This document shows positions 1 to 6,044 of a stretch of DNA of 10,514 bases, in pieces; position 1 is the stretch's first letter, and each line of letters opens with the position of its first letter. This stretch comes from an uncultured Prevotella sp. Lineage in GTDB: Bacteria; Bacteroidota; Bacteroidia; Bacteroidales; Bacteroidaceae. A program made the translations under genes and the position numbers. The notes under the pieces were generated by a model. The model did no database searches. It was not told the origin of the DNA and saw nothing but the letters and a program-made list of their open reading frames with translations. The stretch spans positions 1 through 10,514 of the forward strand of contig URSZ01000086.1 in the NCBI GenBank assembly GCA_900550635.1. Direction: 5' to 3'.

Positions 1-483
1 AACTGGCATGGACTGAAAAAACGCAAGCCCAATATCCTTACTTCCCTCGAAATGGATCCGGCCGTAATGGAGCAGCGCAATATCCACCTGCAGAAAAAAT
101 ACGAAGAGATAAAGAAAAATGAAGTGCGCTACGAAACAATACAATGTGACGACGCCGACTATATAATAGTTGCTTTTGGCTCGGCAGCCCGTGTCTCTCA
201 GAAAGCAATCGAAATAGCCCGCAGCGAAGGAATCAAACTCGGCTTGTTCCGTCCTATCACATTGTGGCCGTTCCCTTACAAGGAAATAGAGCAGCTTTCA
301 GCCCGTATAAAAGGTATATTAGTAGCCGAAATTAATGGCGGACAAATGGTATATGATGTACGTCTCGCTACAGGCAAAGGTATTCCGGTAGAATATTTCG
401 GTCGCCAAGGCGGTATCGTACCGGCTCCCGACGAAATAGTAAACGCCCTGAAGAGCAAAATAATCAATTCAGCCAAATCCTGA
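1..483 (+). CDS. vorB: 2-oxoacid:ferredoxin oxidoreductase alpha subunit, C-terminal part (VorB/KorA-like; 5' end outside window)
   Basis: The open frame runs in from base 1 and stops with TGA at 481-483, leaving 160 residues of a protein that is usually about 350-360 residues long. The visible part matches the C-terminal domain II of 2-oxoacid:ferredoxin oxidoreductase alpha chains: a Rossmann-like core with IIVAFGSAARVSQKAI, then GLFRPITLWPFP, then ILVAEINGGQM and VEYFGRQGGIVPAP near the end. In this enzyme family the alpha chain works with a thiamine-diphosphate beta chain and a gamma chain to convert a 2-oxoacid plus CoA into acyl-CoA, CO2 and reduced ferredoxin in the cytoplasm. The beta and gamma genes follow on the same strand. 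Sequence alone does not settle whether the substrate is 2-oxoisovalerate (Vor) or 2-oxoglutarate (Kor); the symbol follows common Bacteroides naming. The start codon, and any ferredoxin subunit gene, would lie upstream of the window. Confidence 0.9.
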   Translation, partial: NWHGLKKRKPNILTSLEMDPAVMEQRNIHLQKKYEEIKKNEVRYETIQCDDADYIIVAFGSAARVSQKAIEIARSEGIKLGLFRPITLWPFPYKEIEQLSARIKGILVAEINGGQMVYDVRLATGKGIPVEYFGRQGGIVPAPDEIVNALKSKIINSAKS

Positions 484-553
484 CCTCTGTAGGAACGTAA
501 TTAAACGTCAAAAGCCAACAGATCGAATAGTAAATACAAACAATCAAAAAGAC

Positions 554-796
554 ATGACTACGGAAAACAACAATGAAACACAAAGACCAAGGCACACGCA
601 AAGAAAAGAAGAAAGTGCCTCGCGGCTATTGATACGCAACATAATGAATTTATATTTCATTATAGCAGTAGTTGTTCTTATTGTGCTTTATTTCGTTCGT
701 CCCGGCATACAACAAACAACCGGTTATCTGGTTTTTGCGATGTTTACAGTTTCCGTAAAAATTGCTGAAATGGTTATCCGTTTTCTTCCCAAATAA
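554..796 (+). CDS. small two-helix membrane protein inside the 2-oxoacid oxidoreductase operon, function unknown
   Basis: This 80-residue protein has a hydrophilic, charged N-terminus (residues 1-28, rich in N, Q, R, K and E) and two predicted membrane helices, about residues 31-49 (core IIAVVVLIVLYFV) and 55-77 (core GYLVFAMFTVSVKIAEMVI). The helices are joined by a short RPGIQQTT loop. There is no signal peptidase site, cysteine or recognisable catalytic motif. It lies 70 bp after the alpha gene and 73 bp before the beta gene on the same strand, with no terminator between, so it is probably co-transcribed with the oxidoreductase. Whether it helps anchor the complex or its ferredoxin at the membrane is only inference from position. 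The reading frame is credible because it fills the gap between two operon genes, starts with ATG and has a coherent membrane-protein composition. Confidence 0.78.
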   Translation: MTTENNNETQRPRHTQRKEESASRLLIRNIMNLYFIIAVVVLIVLYFVRPGIQQTTGYLVFAMFTVSVKIAEMVIRFLPK

Positions 797-869
797 GCCT
801 TAGGTTGATTGAAACGTATAGCCGTAAAAATGCAATATAAAATATCTTAGCCGATAAAATAAAAGAATC

Positions 870-1637
870 ATGACAAGAGAAGAAATAATACAACCACAAA
901 ACTTCGTTTACGGCAAGTCCCCGCTCGTAAACGATACCCCCATGCACTACTGTCCCGGTTGTTCTCACGGAGTGGTACACAAACTCATAGCCGAGGTAAT
1001 TGAAGAGATGAACCTTGCCGAAAAAACCATAGGCGTATGCCCTGTAGGATGTGCGGTATTTGCATACCGTTACCTCGATATAGACTGGCAGGAAGCTGCA
1101 CACGGGCGTGCACCTGCTGTTGCTACGGCATGCAAACGTTTGTGGCCGGACCGTTTGGTATTTACTTACCAGGGCGACGGCGACTTGGCTTGCATAGGTA
1201 CGGCCGAAACAATACATGCTTTGAACCGCGGCGAAAAGTTCACAATAATATTTATAAACAATGCTATTTACGGAATGACAGGCGGGCAAATGGCACCGAC
1301 TACGCTCGTGGGAATGAAGACATCCACGTGTCCTTACGGCCGCGACGTTAATTTGCACGGCTATCCGTTAAAGATAACGGAAATAGCCGCACAGCTCGAA
1401 GGAACAGCCTACGTAACACGCCAAAGCGTTGAAACAGTAGGTGCCATTCGTAGAGCCAAAAGAGCTATACGCCACGCTTTCGAAAATTCCATGAACGGAA
1501 TAGGCTCCAACCTGGTAGAAATTGTTTCAACCTGTTCTTCGGGCTGGAAGATGTCACCGACAATGGCAAATAAATGGATGGAAGAGAACATGTTCCCGTA
1601 TTATCCAATAGGCGATTTAAAAGACGTACAACCATGA
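870..1637 (+). CDS. korB: 2-oxoacid:ferredoxin oxidoreductase beta subunit, thiamine-diphosphate-binding (KorB/VorA-like)
   Basis: At 255 residues this is full length for the separate beta chain. The thiamine-diphosphate/Mg motif begins with GDGD at residues 102-105 and ends with NN at 130-131, followed by IYGMTGGQ at 133-140. Four cysteines, C28 and C31 (HYCPGC), C57 (VCPVGC) and C222 (STCSSGW), have the spacing of the ligands that hold the [4Fe-4S] cluster near the cofactor in this enzyme family. The protein carries out the decarboxylation half-reaction and passes electrons towards ferredoxin. It lies between the small membrane protein and the gamma subunit; its TGA stop overlaps the gamma ATG (shared ATGA at 1634-1637), suggesting translational coupling. 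Database names vary between 2-oxoglutarate and 2-oxoisovalerate oxidoreductase; the class is certain, the substrate is not. Confidence 0.93.
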   Translation: MTREEIIQPQNFVYGKSPLVNDTPMHYCPGCSHGVVHKLIAEVIEEMNLAEKTIGVCPVGCAVFAYRYLDIDWQEAAHGRAPAVATACKRLWPDRLVFTYQGDGDLACIGTAETIHALNRGEKFTIIFINNAIYGMTGGQMAPTTLVGMKTSTCPYGRDVNLHGYPLKITEIAAQLEGTAYVTRQSVETVGAIRRAKRAIRHAFENSMNGIGSNLVEIVSTCSSGWKMSPTMANKWMEENMFPYYPIGDLKDVQP

Positions 1638-2173
1638 CAAATGAACTAATAATCTCCGGTTTTGGAGGACAAGGTGTCCTCTCGATGGGAAAGATTCTTG
1701 CATACGCAGGACTTATGGAAGGGAAAGAAGTTACATGGATGCCGGCATACGGCCCGGAACAACGCGGCGGCACGGCAAATGTAACAGTAATTGTAAGCGA
1801 TGAAAAAATATCGTCTCCCATACTCAGCACTTTCGATACGGCTATTCTTCTCAACCAACCTTCGCTCGAGAAGTTCGAAAACAAAATAAAGCCGGGAGGT
1901 ACACTGATTTACGATGCGTTCGGAATAAGCGAGCCCCCCACCCGCACCGACATCTCGATATACCGCATTAACGCAATGGACGTAGCGGCAGAGTTGAAAA
2001 TGATGAAAGCGTTCAATATGGTAGTATTAGGTTCTTTCCTTAAAGTACATCCTATAGTAACTATAGAAAACGTTATAAAAGCATTAAAAAAAACGTTGCC
2101 CTTGCGTCATCACAACCTGATTCCGCTTAACGAGCAAGCCATAAAGAAAGGCATGGAAATAATCTCCGATTAA
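1634..2173 (+). CDS. korC: 2-oxoacid:ferredoxin oxidoreductase gamma subunit (KorC/VorC-like)
   Basis: The 179-residue protein belongs to the pyruvate/ketoisovalerate oxidoreductase catalytic (gamma) family. It opens with the glycine-rich motif SGFGGQGV at residues 8-15, typical of the CoA-binding gamma domain, and carries the family hallmark YGPEQRGG at 39-46. The frame stays open further upstream to an ATG at 1574, but that would bury 20 residues in the beta gene. The ATG at 1634 gives the normal family N-terminus (MTNELIISG) and overlaps the beta stop by 4 nt, so it is chosen here. The gene completes the alpha-small protein-beta-gamma cluster and appears to be its last gene: the next + strand gene starts 353 bp later with its own promoter. 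Confidence 0.93.
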   Translation: MTNELIISGFGGQGVLSMGKILAYAGLMEGKEVTWMPAYGPEQRGGTANVTVIVSDEKISSPILSTFDTAILLNQPSLEKFENKIKPGGTLIYDAFGISEPPTRTDISIYRINAMDVAAELKMMKAFNMVVLGSFLKVHPIVTIENVIKALKKTLPLRHHNLIPLNEQAIKKGMEIISD

Positions 2174-2187
2174 AGCGGAGCGCTTTT
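2172..2187 (+). terminator. short hairpin overlapping the gamma-subunit stop codon
   Basis: AAAGCG and CGCTTT form a perfect 6-bp stem around a GAG loop, followed by one more T and then G. The first arm begins inside the TAA stop codon. The stem is short and the T run weak, so it may be only part of the transcription end; the palindrome at 2265-2285, followed by a T tract, is a stronger terminator-like structure 80 bp further on. Confidence 0.4.
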
Positions 2188-2222
2188 GTCTGTGTTCAAG
2201 CCAACAGGTTTTGGACCTCTCA

Positions 2223-2285
2223 AAAATACGTGCCTTGTATTTTAAAATATGTCTGACCTATTTCAAAATATGTCAGACATATTTT
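2223..2285. repeat. array 1: three tandem 21-bp palindromic units
   Basis: Three head-to-tail units of exactly 21 bp occupy 2223-2243, 2244-2264 and 2265-2285. Each is a dyad of two 10-base half-sites around one central base, with AAAAT at the left edge and ATTT(T/C) at the right. The third unit is a perfect palindrome (half-site AAAATATGTC, centre A). The second keeps 8 of 10 pairs (half-site AAAATATGTC, centre T). The first is a variant (left half-site AAAATACGTG, 8 of 10 pairs). The third unit runs into a six-base T tract (2282-2287) and could also act as an intrinsic terminator for the oxidoreductase operon. Units of the same kind recur at 8661-8744. Confidence 0.88.
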
Positions 2286-2486
2286 TTCTTTCCTCAAAGG
2301 TATGTTTAAATCATTTAAAATGAAATATCGTTTCTAAGTAAGAATAAGGCACTTTTTTAAATCACTGTTTTCGTGCCGGAATTGTCTGCTTCACTCATCC
2401 CTGAACCGGCATTTAAGATTTAAGGGTTACGTAAATATTTATAAGAATTTTGATAAGCAATGTCGCCGAATATCATCGCAAGCTTT

Positions 2487-2518
2487 CTTGTTTGATGTTC
2501 TTTTTATCACTAATTTTG
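2487..2518 (+). promoter_or_regulatory. Bacteroides-type promoter of the Porin_10-like gene
   Basis: CTTG at 2487-2490 is followed by 20 bp and then TAATTTTG at 2511-2518, matching the Bacteroidota consensus of TTTG at -33 and TAnnTTTG at -7. Only 8 bases separate the -7 box from the start codon at 2527, so transcription would begin within a few bases of the ATG. Confidence 0.7.
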
Positions 2519-2526
2519 CAGCCAAG

Positions 2527-4671
2527 ATGAGACGATTGCTGCTTTTATTAACCTTTCTGTTCACTGCCTCCGGTTATATCAGTGCCCAAGACCTGTTTGA
2601 TTCGGAAGGCAACCGGATTGACGGATACGAAGGGACACGGTCGCATTTTGTTCAGGAAGAAGACTCCGTAGAAGAGGAAGAAATGCCCAAAGGCATGTAT
2701 GTATGGCGTGTTGACGAACGATGGGGAGATACGATAAAAACAGAAATCGACACTATGTCCTATCAGTTCCAGAATGCGAACCTAACCGAAGGTATAACAG
2801 GAAGGTATAACATGCTGGGTAATATGGGCTCACCGCGAATATCGCGCTTGTTCATGGCTCGCCCTGTTATGAACGATTTTATCTTTGCCGACCCGTTCGA
2901 CTTCTTTATAAAGCAACCCGGTGAATTCCATTTTACCAATACACTATCGCCTATTACCAATGTTACATACGACGAATGCGGTGACAAAACCGACGGTGAA
3001 GACAGGATAAAAGCATTCTTTGCGGTAAATGCCGGAAAGAATATAGGTTTAGGATTCAAAATCGATTACCTATACGGTCGCGGATACTATGCGAATCAGT
3101 CTACTTCTGAGTTCAACGGAACATTGTACGGCTCTTACAAAAGCGACAAATACAAAGCCCACTTGCTTTTTAGTGCAAACCACCTAAAAATGGGAGAAAA
3201 CGGCGGTATTGAAAGCGATATGTACATAACTGATCCCGAAAGCCTGCCGAACAAATACAGTTCTACTGACATACCTACCATGTTGAGCAAAGCGTGGAAC
3301 CGTGTGTATGTAAACACCCTGTTCTTTACCCACCGGTACAGTTTGGGATTCTACCGTACAAAAGACAAAGACGGCAATATAGTGGAAAATCCCAACGACA
3401 CCATAAGTTTAGACTCGCTTACGCTTTCAAAATTTGATTCCCTGCAAGTCGATTCACTTCATAAACTTGCAGAAGAAAGGAAACACTACACTACCGAATA
3501 CGTTCCGGTAACGAGCATAAACCACTCGCTGCGCATTGACGACAACACACGCCGATTCGTAAACAACACCGTAAGAGAAGGATACTACCTGAACCAGTAT
3601 TTCGACGGCGATTCAGTAAACGACAAGACAAAACTGCTTAAAGTATCGAACACTCTTGCGCTAAAACTTCACGAAGGATTCAACCGCTGGGCACAAGCCG
3701 GAATAAGTCTTTTCGGGCAACATGAGTTTATGCACTATACCATGCCCCAAACACGTTTTACCACAAAATCGTATAATGAAAACCGATTTACGTTAGGTGG
3801 AAAAATAGAACGCACACAAGGGAAAATATTGCATTATTCGGCTGTAGGTACGACATCGTCTACAGGAAAAAACTTCGGGCAATTCGACCTCGACGGCAAA
3901 GTAGATCTTATGATTCCTATAAAAAAAGACACGATACTCCTTAACCTTCATGCAAGGATAAACCGCACGTTACCCTCTTTCTATTACCGTCATTACCACT
4001 CCCAACATGCATGGTGGGACAACGACAACTTAAACGATGAGTTCCGGACTCGATTTGAAGGTGAGCTTTCATACACCCGCACGCGCACACGCCTGCGGGT
4101 AAGTGTTGAAAACATTAAGAATTACACCTACTTTGCAACAACACAGCAGCTTTACTCTGGAACAGGGAACGAAGCATTCTACTCGAATGCCGTAAGCGCA
4201 AGGCAGTACACAGGAAGCATCCAAGTGTTGGAAGCAATGCTGAATCAGAATTTCAAATTGGGCATATTAAATTGGGAAAACGAATTGGCGTATACCACAA
4301 GCAGCAACAAGGAAGTTCTCCCATTACCCACTTTCTCGGCATATTCAAATCTATATCTGCATTTCAAGATAGCGAAAGTGCTTACAGTGCGCTTCGGCGG
4401 TGACGTAAGGTTTTTCACTAAATACTATGCCCCGACGTACTCTCCTATAATAGGCCAGTTTGCCTTGCAAGACAAAAGCACGCAAACAGAAATAGGAGCA
4501 TATCCGATTGTAAACGTTTACGCGAACATGCATCTTAAACACACTCGCTTTTATATAATGGCGACTCACGTAAACAAGAGCAGTAATGGCGGAAACTATT
4601 TCTTAGTTCCTCATTACCCTATCAATCCGCTGACAATAAAATTCGGTTTGTCTTGGAATTTCTTCAACTAA
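2527..4671 (+). CDS. putative outer-membrane porin, Porin_10 type
   Basis: The 714-residue protein begins with a clear signal peptide (MRR, then a leucine-rich core, ending near ISAQ at 18-21). An acidic linker follows (about 43-53), then a region typical of the Bacteroidota putative porin family Porin_10: KGMYVWRVDERWGD (55-68), NMGSPRISRLFM (99-110), FHFTNTLSPITNVTYDECG (134-152). Alternating aromatic and polar beta-strand segments fill the rest, and the last residues (IKFGLSWNFFN) form an aromatic-rich terminal strand. It is predicted to be an outer-membrane beta-barrel; substrate unknown. The frame is open to an ATG at 2488, but those 13 residues would precede the signal peptide and would lie within the promoter, so ATG 2527 is chosen. 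The linker near residues 285-330 looks short compared with the lysine-rich insertions I recall in relatives. Confidence 0.85.
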   Translation: MRRLLLLLTFLFTASGYISAQDLFDSEGNRIDGYEGTRSHFVQEEDSVEEEEMPKGMYVWRVDERWGDTIKTEIDTMSYQFQNANLTEGITGRYNMLGNMGSPRISRLFMARPVMNDFIFADPFDFFIKQPGEFHFTNTLSPITNVTYDECGDKTDGEDRIKAFFAVNAGKNIGLGFKIDYLYGRGYYANQSTSEFNGTLYGSYKSDKYKAHLLFSANHLKMGENGGIESDMYITDPESLPNKYSSTDIPTMLSKAWNRVYVNTLFFTHRYSLGFYRTKDKDGNIVENPNDTISLDSLTLSKFDSLQVDSLHKLAEERKHYTTEYVPVTSINHSLRIDDNTRRFVNNTVREGYYLNQYFDGDSVNDKTKLLKVSNTLALKLHEGFNRWAQAGISLFGQHEFMHYTMPQTRFTTKSYNENRFTLGGKIERTQGKILHYSAVGTTSSTGKNFGQFDLDGKVDLMIPIKKDTILLNLHARINRTLPSFYYRHYHSQHAWWDNDNLNDEFRTRFEGELSYTRTRTRLRVSVENIKNYTYFATTQQLYSGTGNEAFYSNAVSARQYTGSIQVLEAMLNQNFKLGILNWENELAYTTSSNKEVLPLPTFSAYSNLYLHFKIAKVLTVRFGGDVRFFTKYYAPTYSPIIGQFALQDKSTQTEIGAYPIVNVYANMHLKHTRFYIMATHVNKSSNGGNYFLVPHYPINPLTIKFGLSWNFFN

Positions 4672-4698
4672 TGACCTTTCAAAAACGAGCCATTAGTT
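4666..4698. terminator. inverted repeat across both convergent stop codons, possible weak bidirectional terminator
   Basis: AACTAATG (4666-4673) and CATTAGTT (4691-4698) form 8-bp perfect arms around a 17-nt loop. The structure spans the + strand stop codon (4669-4671) and the - strand stop codon (4679-4681). It is AT-rich, has no clear T tract on either side and may be fortuitous, but no better terminator exists in the 7-bp gap between the two convergent genes. Confidence 0.3.
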
Positions 4699-5725
4699 CT
4701 ATTACAAACTTGTCCTTTTCAGACACGTCGGGAATGCTGTTCTTACGATAAAAATAATTCTCGTAATTTAACCGTATATCTGTAGCAAATGGCTTTAATA
4801 TCGTTAATGTAACTCCCGCAGTTATGCGCGAGCGTTCGTAGTCTGTAAGTTTAAAACGACTTTTGCTCTCATCTGTAAAATTTTCGCCGTCGCTATTATC
4901 TGTCATGTAGTCAAAACGAAAAAGAGGAGATATTCTCGAGAAAAAGCAACGATTTAAAGGGAAGCCATAAGAAACAAATACATCAAGGGCGTGCGCGTTT
5001 GTGAACGCATTTTTTGAGTAATGTTTGTACATGTACTCTACTTCGGCGTGGATACGCTTGTTTTCAAAATATGCGCCAGCGTCGTACATCATTACAGAAA
5101 CAGAGTTCGGTCTCCTTTTCTGTGTGCTCAAAGTAAGATTGTATAGATTACTACCACTTTTGTAAGCCAAAATGGCTTTCGCCGAAAAACAAAAAGTGTT
5201 TGTCCAACCTAATTTTTGGTCAGTAATGCCCAAACCATTAAACAATCCGGCTTCTACCGATATTGGGAAACGTTCATTTCCGAGACTATATGCAAGAGTA
5301 GCGCCTACATCGCGTACACTACCCATCTCCTTTGCTATAAAAGAACGATTGGCAAAGTATTGCATATGCGGAGAACGGTGAGCGTCAATAGTAAATGGCA
5401 CACGAAACTGTCCGGCTGTAAACTTCAAATTATCCACTATGGCCAAACGTGCATATGCGTCCAGCATTTTTATTTCTCCTTCGTCTGATAAATCTATTTC
5501 AGCCTTGTATGACACATTACGTGCGACATTCCCGTCAACACTAACCCTGGCATTACGAACTTCAAAGCGCCCTTTGTTATCTTCAGGCTGATATTCATAT
5601 TTAGCACGTATGGTACCATGTATGTTAGGTTTATAATCCACACTGTTTTGTTCCGAGACCTGCGCCGGACATACTACTCCTATACATATTGATAGGCTAA
5701 ACAAGATTACGGTTTTCTTTGTCAT
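4679..5725 (-). CDS. OprO/OprP-family outer-membrane porin
   Basis: The 348-residue protein has a signal peptide (MTKK, a hydrophobic core to about residue 18, then CPAQ at 19-22). The barrel begins with IHGTIRAKYEYQ (35-46) and continues with FEVRNARVSVDG (54-65), SYKAEIDLSD (72-81) and GQFRVPFTID (105-114). These are hallmarks of the phosphate-selective porin O/P family as it occurs in Bacteroidota. The final residues VIELMARF end in phenylalanine, as expected for a BAM-dependent outer-membrane barrel. Members form diffusion channels, but whether this one prefers phosphate or other anions cannot be told. It faces the Porin_10-type gene end to end with 7 bp between stops. A -7 box on the same strand lies just upstream. 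Confidence 0.85.
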   Translation of the reverse strand: MTKKTVILFSLSICIGVVCPAQVSEQNSVDYKPNIHGTIRAKYEYQPEDNKGRFEVRNARVSVDGNVARNVSYKAEIDLSDEGEIKMLDAYARLAIVDNLKFTAGQFRVPFTIDAHRSPHMQYFANRSFIAKEMGSVRDVGATLAYSLGNERFPISVEAGLFNGLGITDQKLGWTNTFCFSAKAILAYKSGSNLYNLTLSTQKRRPNSVSVMMYDAGAYFENKRIHAEVEYMYKHYSKNAFTNAHALDVFVSYGFPLNRCFFSRISPLFRFDYMTDNSDGENFTDESKSRFKLTDYERSRITAGVTLTILKPFATDIRLNYENYFYRKNSIPDVSEKDKFVIELMARF

Positions 5726-5742
5726 ACTCTAAAAATGTCGGA

Positions 5743-5750
5743 CAAAAGTA
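5743..5750 (-). promoter_or_regulatory. -7 box upstream of the OprO-like porin
   Basis: On the - strand TACTTTTG (5750 down to 5743) matches the TAnnTTTG consensus and lies 17 bases before the start codon at 5725, giving a leader of roughly 12 nt. No TTG is found at the expected -33 distance, so the assignment rests on the -7 box alone. Confidence 0.5.
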
Positions 5751-5827
5751 ACCTTTCCTTTTATAGACATAATTAAGATTCTGTTAAGAAAAGCACAACC
5801 CAAATGGAAATGCAAGCAAATGCTATT

Positions 5828-5868
5828 AAAAAAGAATGTAGAACATGCAAACAAAGCTTGTTCTACAT
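5828..5868 (-). terminator. intrinsic terminator of tRNA-Pro
   Basis: Read on the - strand, ATGTAGAACA (5868-5859) pairs with TGTTCTACAT (5845-5836). After one T-T mismatch two more G-C pairs close a 7-nt loop. The 3' arm is followed, after TC, by a run of six T (5833-5828). It lies about 14 bp after the tRNA gene, the usual place for a Rho-independent terminator. Confidence 0.8.
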
Positions 5869-5881
5869 CATCTACTAATGT

Positions 5882-5955
5882 CGGGGTGAAAGGATTCGAA
5901 CCTTCGACCCCCTGCTCCCAAAGCAGGTGCGCTAACCGGACTGCGCTACACCCCG
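5882..5955 (-). tRNA. tRNA-Pro (anticodon TGG)
   Basis: On the - strand the 74-nt sequence folds as a complete cloverleaf. The acceptor arms CGGGGTG and CACCCCG pair fully. The anticodon stem CCTGC/GCAGG encloses the loop TTTGGGA, placing the anticodon TGG at 5920-5918. The T arm contains GGTTCGAATCC. The 3' CCA is not encoded (the next bases read ACA), so it must be added after transcription. TGG reads CCA and, by wobble, other proline codons. The gene has its own promoter and terminator, so it need not depend on the permease gene upstream. Confidence 0.97.
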
Positions 5956-5969
5956 AGCAAAATCGAATG

Positions 5970-6000
5970 CAAAAGTAAATAAAAAAAACGAGTAATGCAA
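5970..6000 (-). promoter_or_regulatory. promoter of tRNA-Pro
   Basis: On the - strand TTG (6000-5998) is followed by 20 bp and TACTTTTG (5977-5970), a full match to the Bacteroides-type promoter. The mature tRNA begins 14 bases after the -7 box, leaving a short 5' leader to be trimmed. Confidence 0.72.
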
Positions 6001-6044
6001 CATGTGTTATTAGTATTTTCACAATGCATGGCTTCGACCAGACA

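Larger units (their letters stand above)
2174..2526. other. 353-bp intergenic region with palindrome array and downstream promoter
   Basis: No credible coding frame was seen on either strand. In order the region holds the rest of a small stop-codon hairpin, a tandem array of 21-bp palindromes (2223-2285) with weaker dyads in the same phase on both sides, and an AT-rich stretch. That stretch contains a GC-rich inverted repeat (TGCCGG at 2374-2379 and CCGGCA at 2406-2411, loop 26 nt). The promoter of the next gene lies at 2487-2518. Nothing recognisable was found in about 2412-2486. Confidence 0.7.

Noticed and set aside
774..1358. 194-residue open frame on the - strand
   Set aside because: It lies almost wholly antisense to the beta subunit gene, whose cofactor motifs are unmistakable, and its translation is cysteine- and tyrosine-rich with no recognisable family.
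1574..1633. Upstream ATG as start of the gamma subunit
   Set aside because: The extra 20 residues lie inside the beta gene in another frame and do not belong to the family N-terminus; ATG 1634 gives the normal start and the usual 4-nt overlap.
1465..1884. 139-residue open frame on the - strand
   Set aside because: It is antisense to the end of the beta gene and the start of the gamma gene, with no recognisable motif or promoter.
2223..2285. Miniature transposable element or insertion sequence remnant
   Set aside because: No terminal inverted repeats bounding a larger block, no target-site duplication and no transposase fragment were seen; the structure is a pure tandem repeat.
2374..2411. 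GC-rich inverted repeat (TGCCGG and CCGGCA) as a terminator or riboswitch
   Set aside because: The 6-bp arms enclose a 26-nt loop with no T tract after it, and no known riboswitch core was recognised.
2488..2526. Upstream ATG as start of the Porin_10-type protein
   Set aside because: It would put 13 residues before the signal peptide and place the start codon in the -33 region of the likely promoter.
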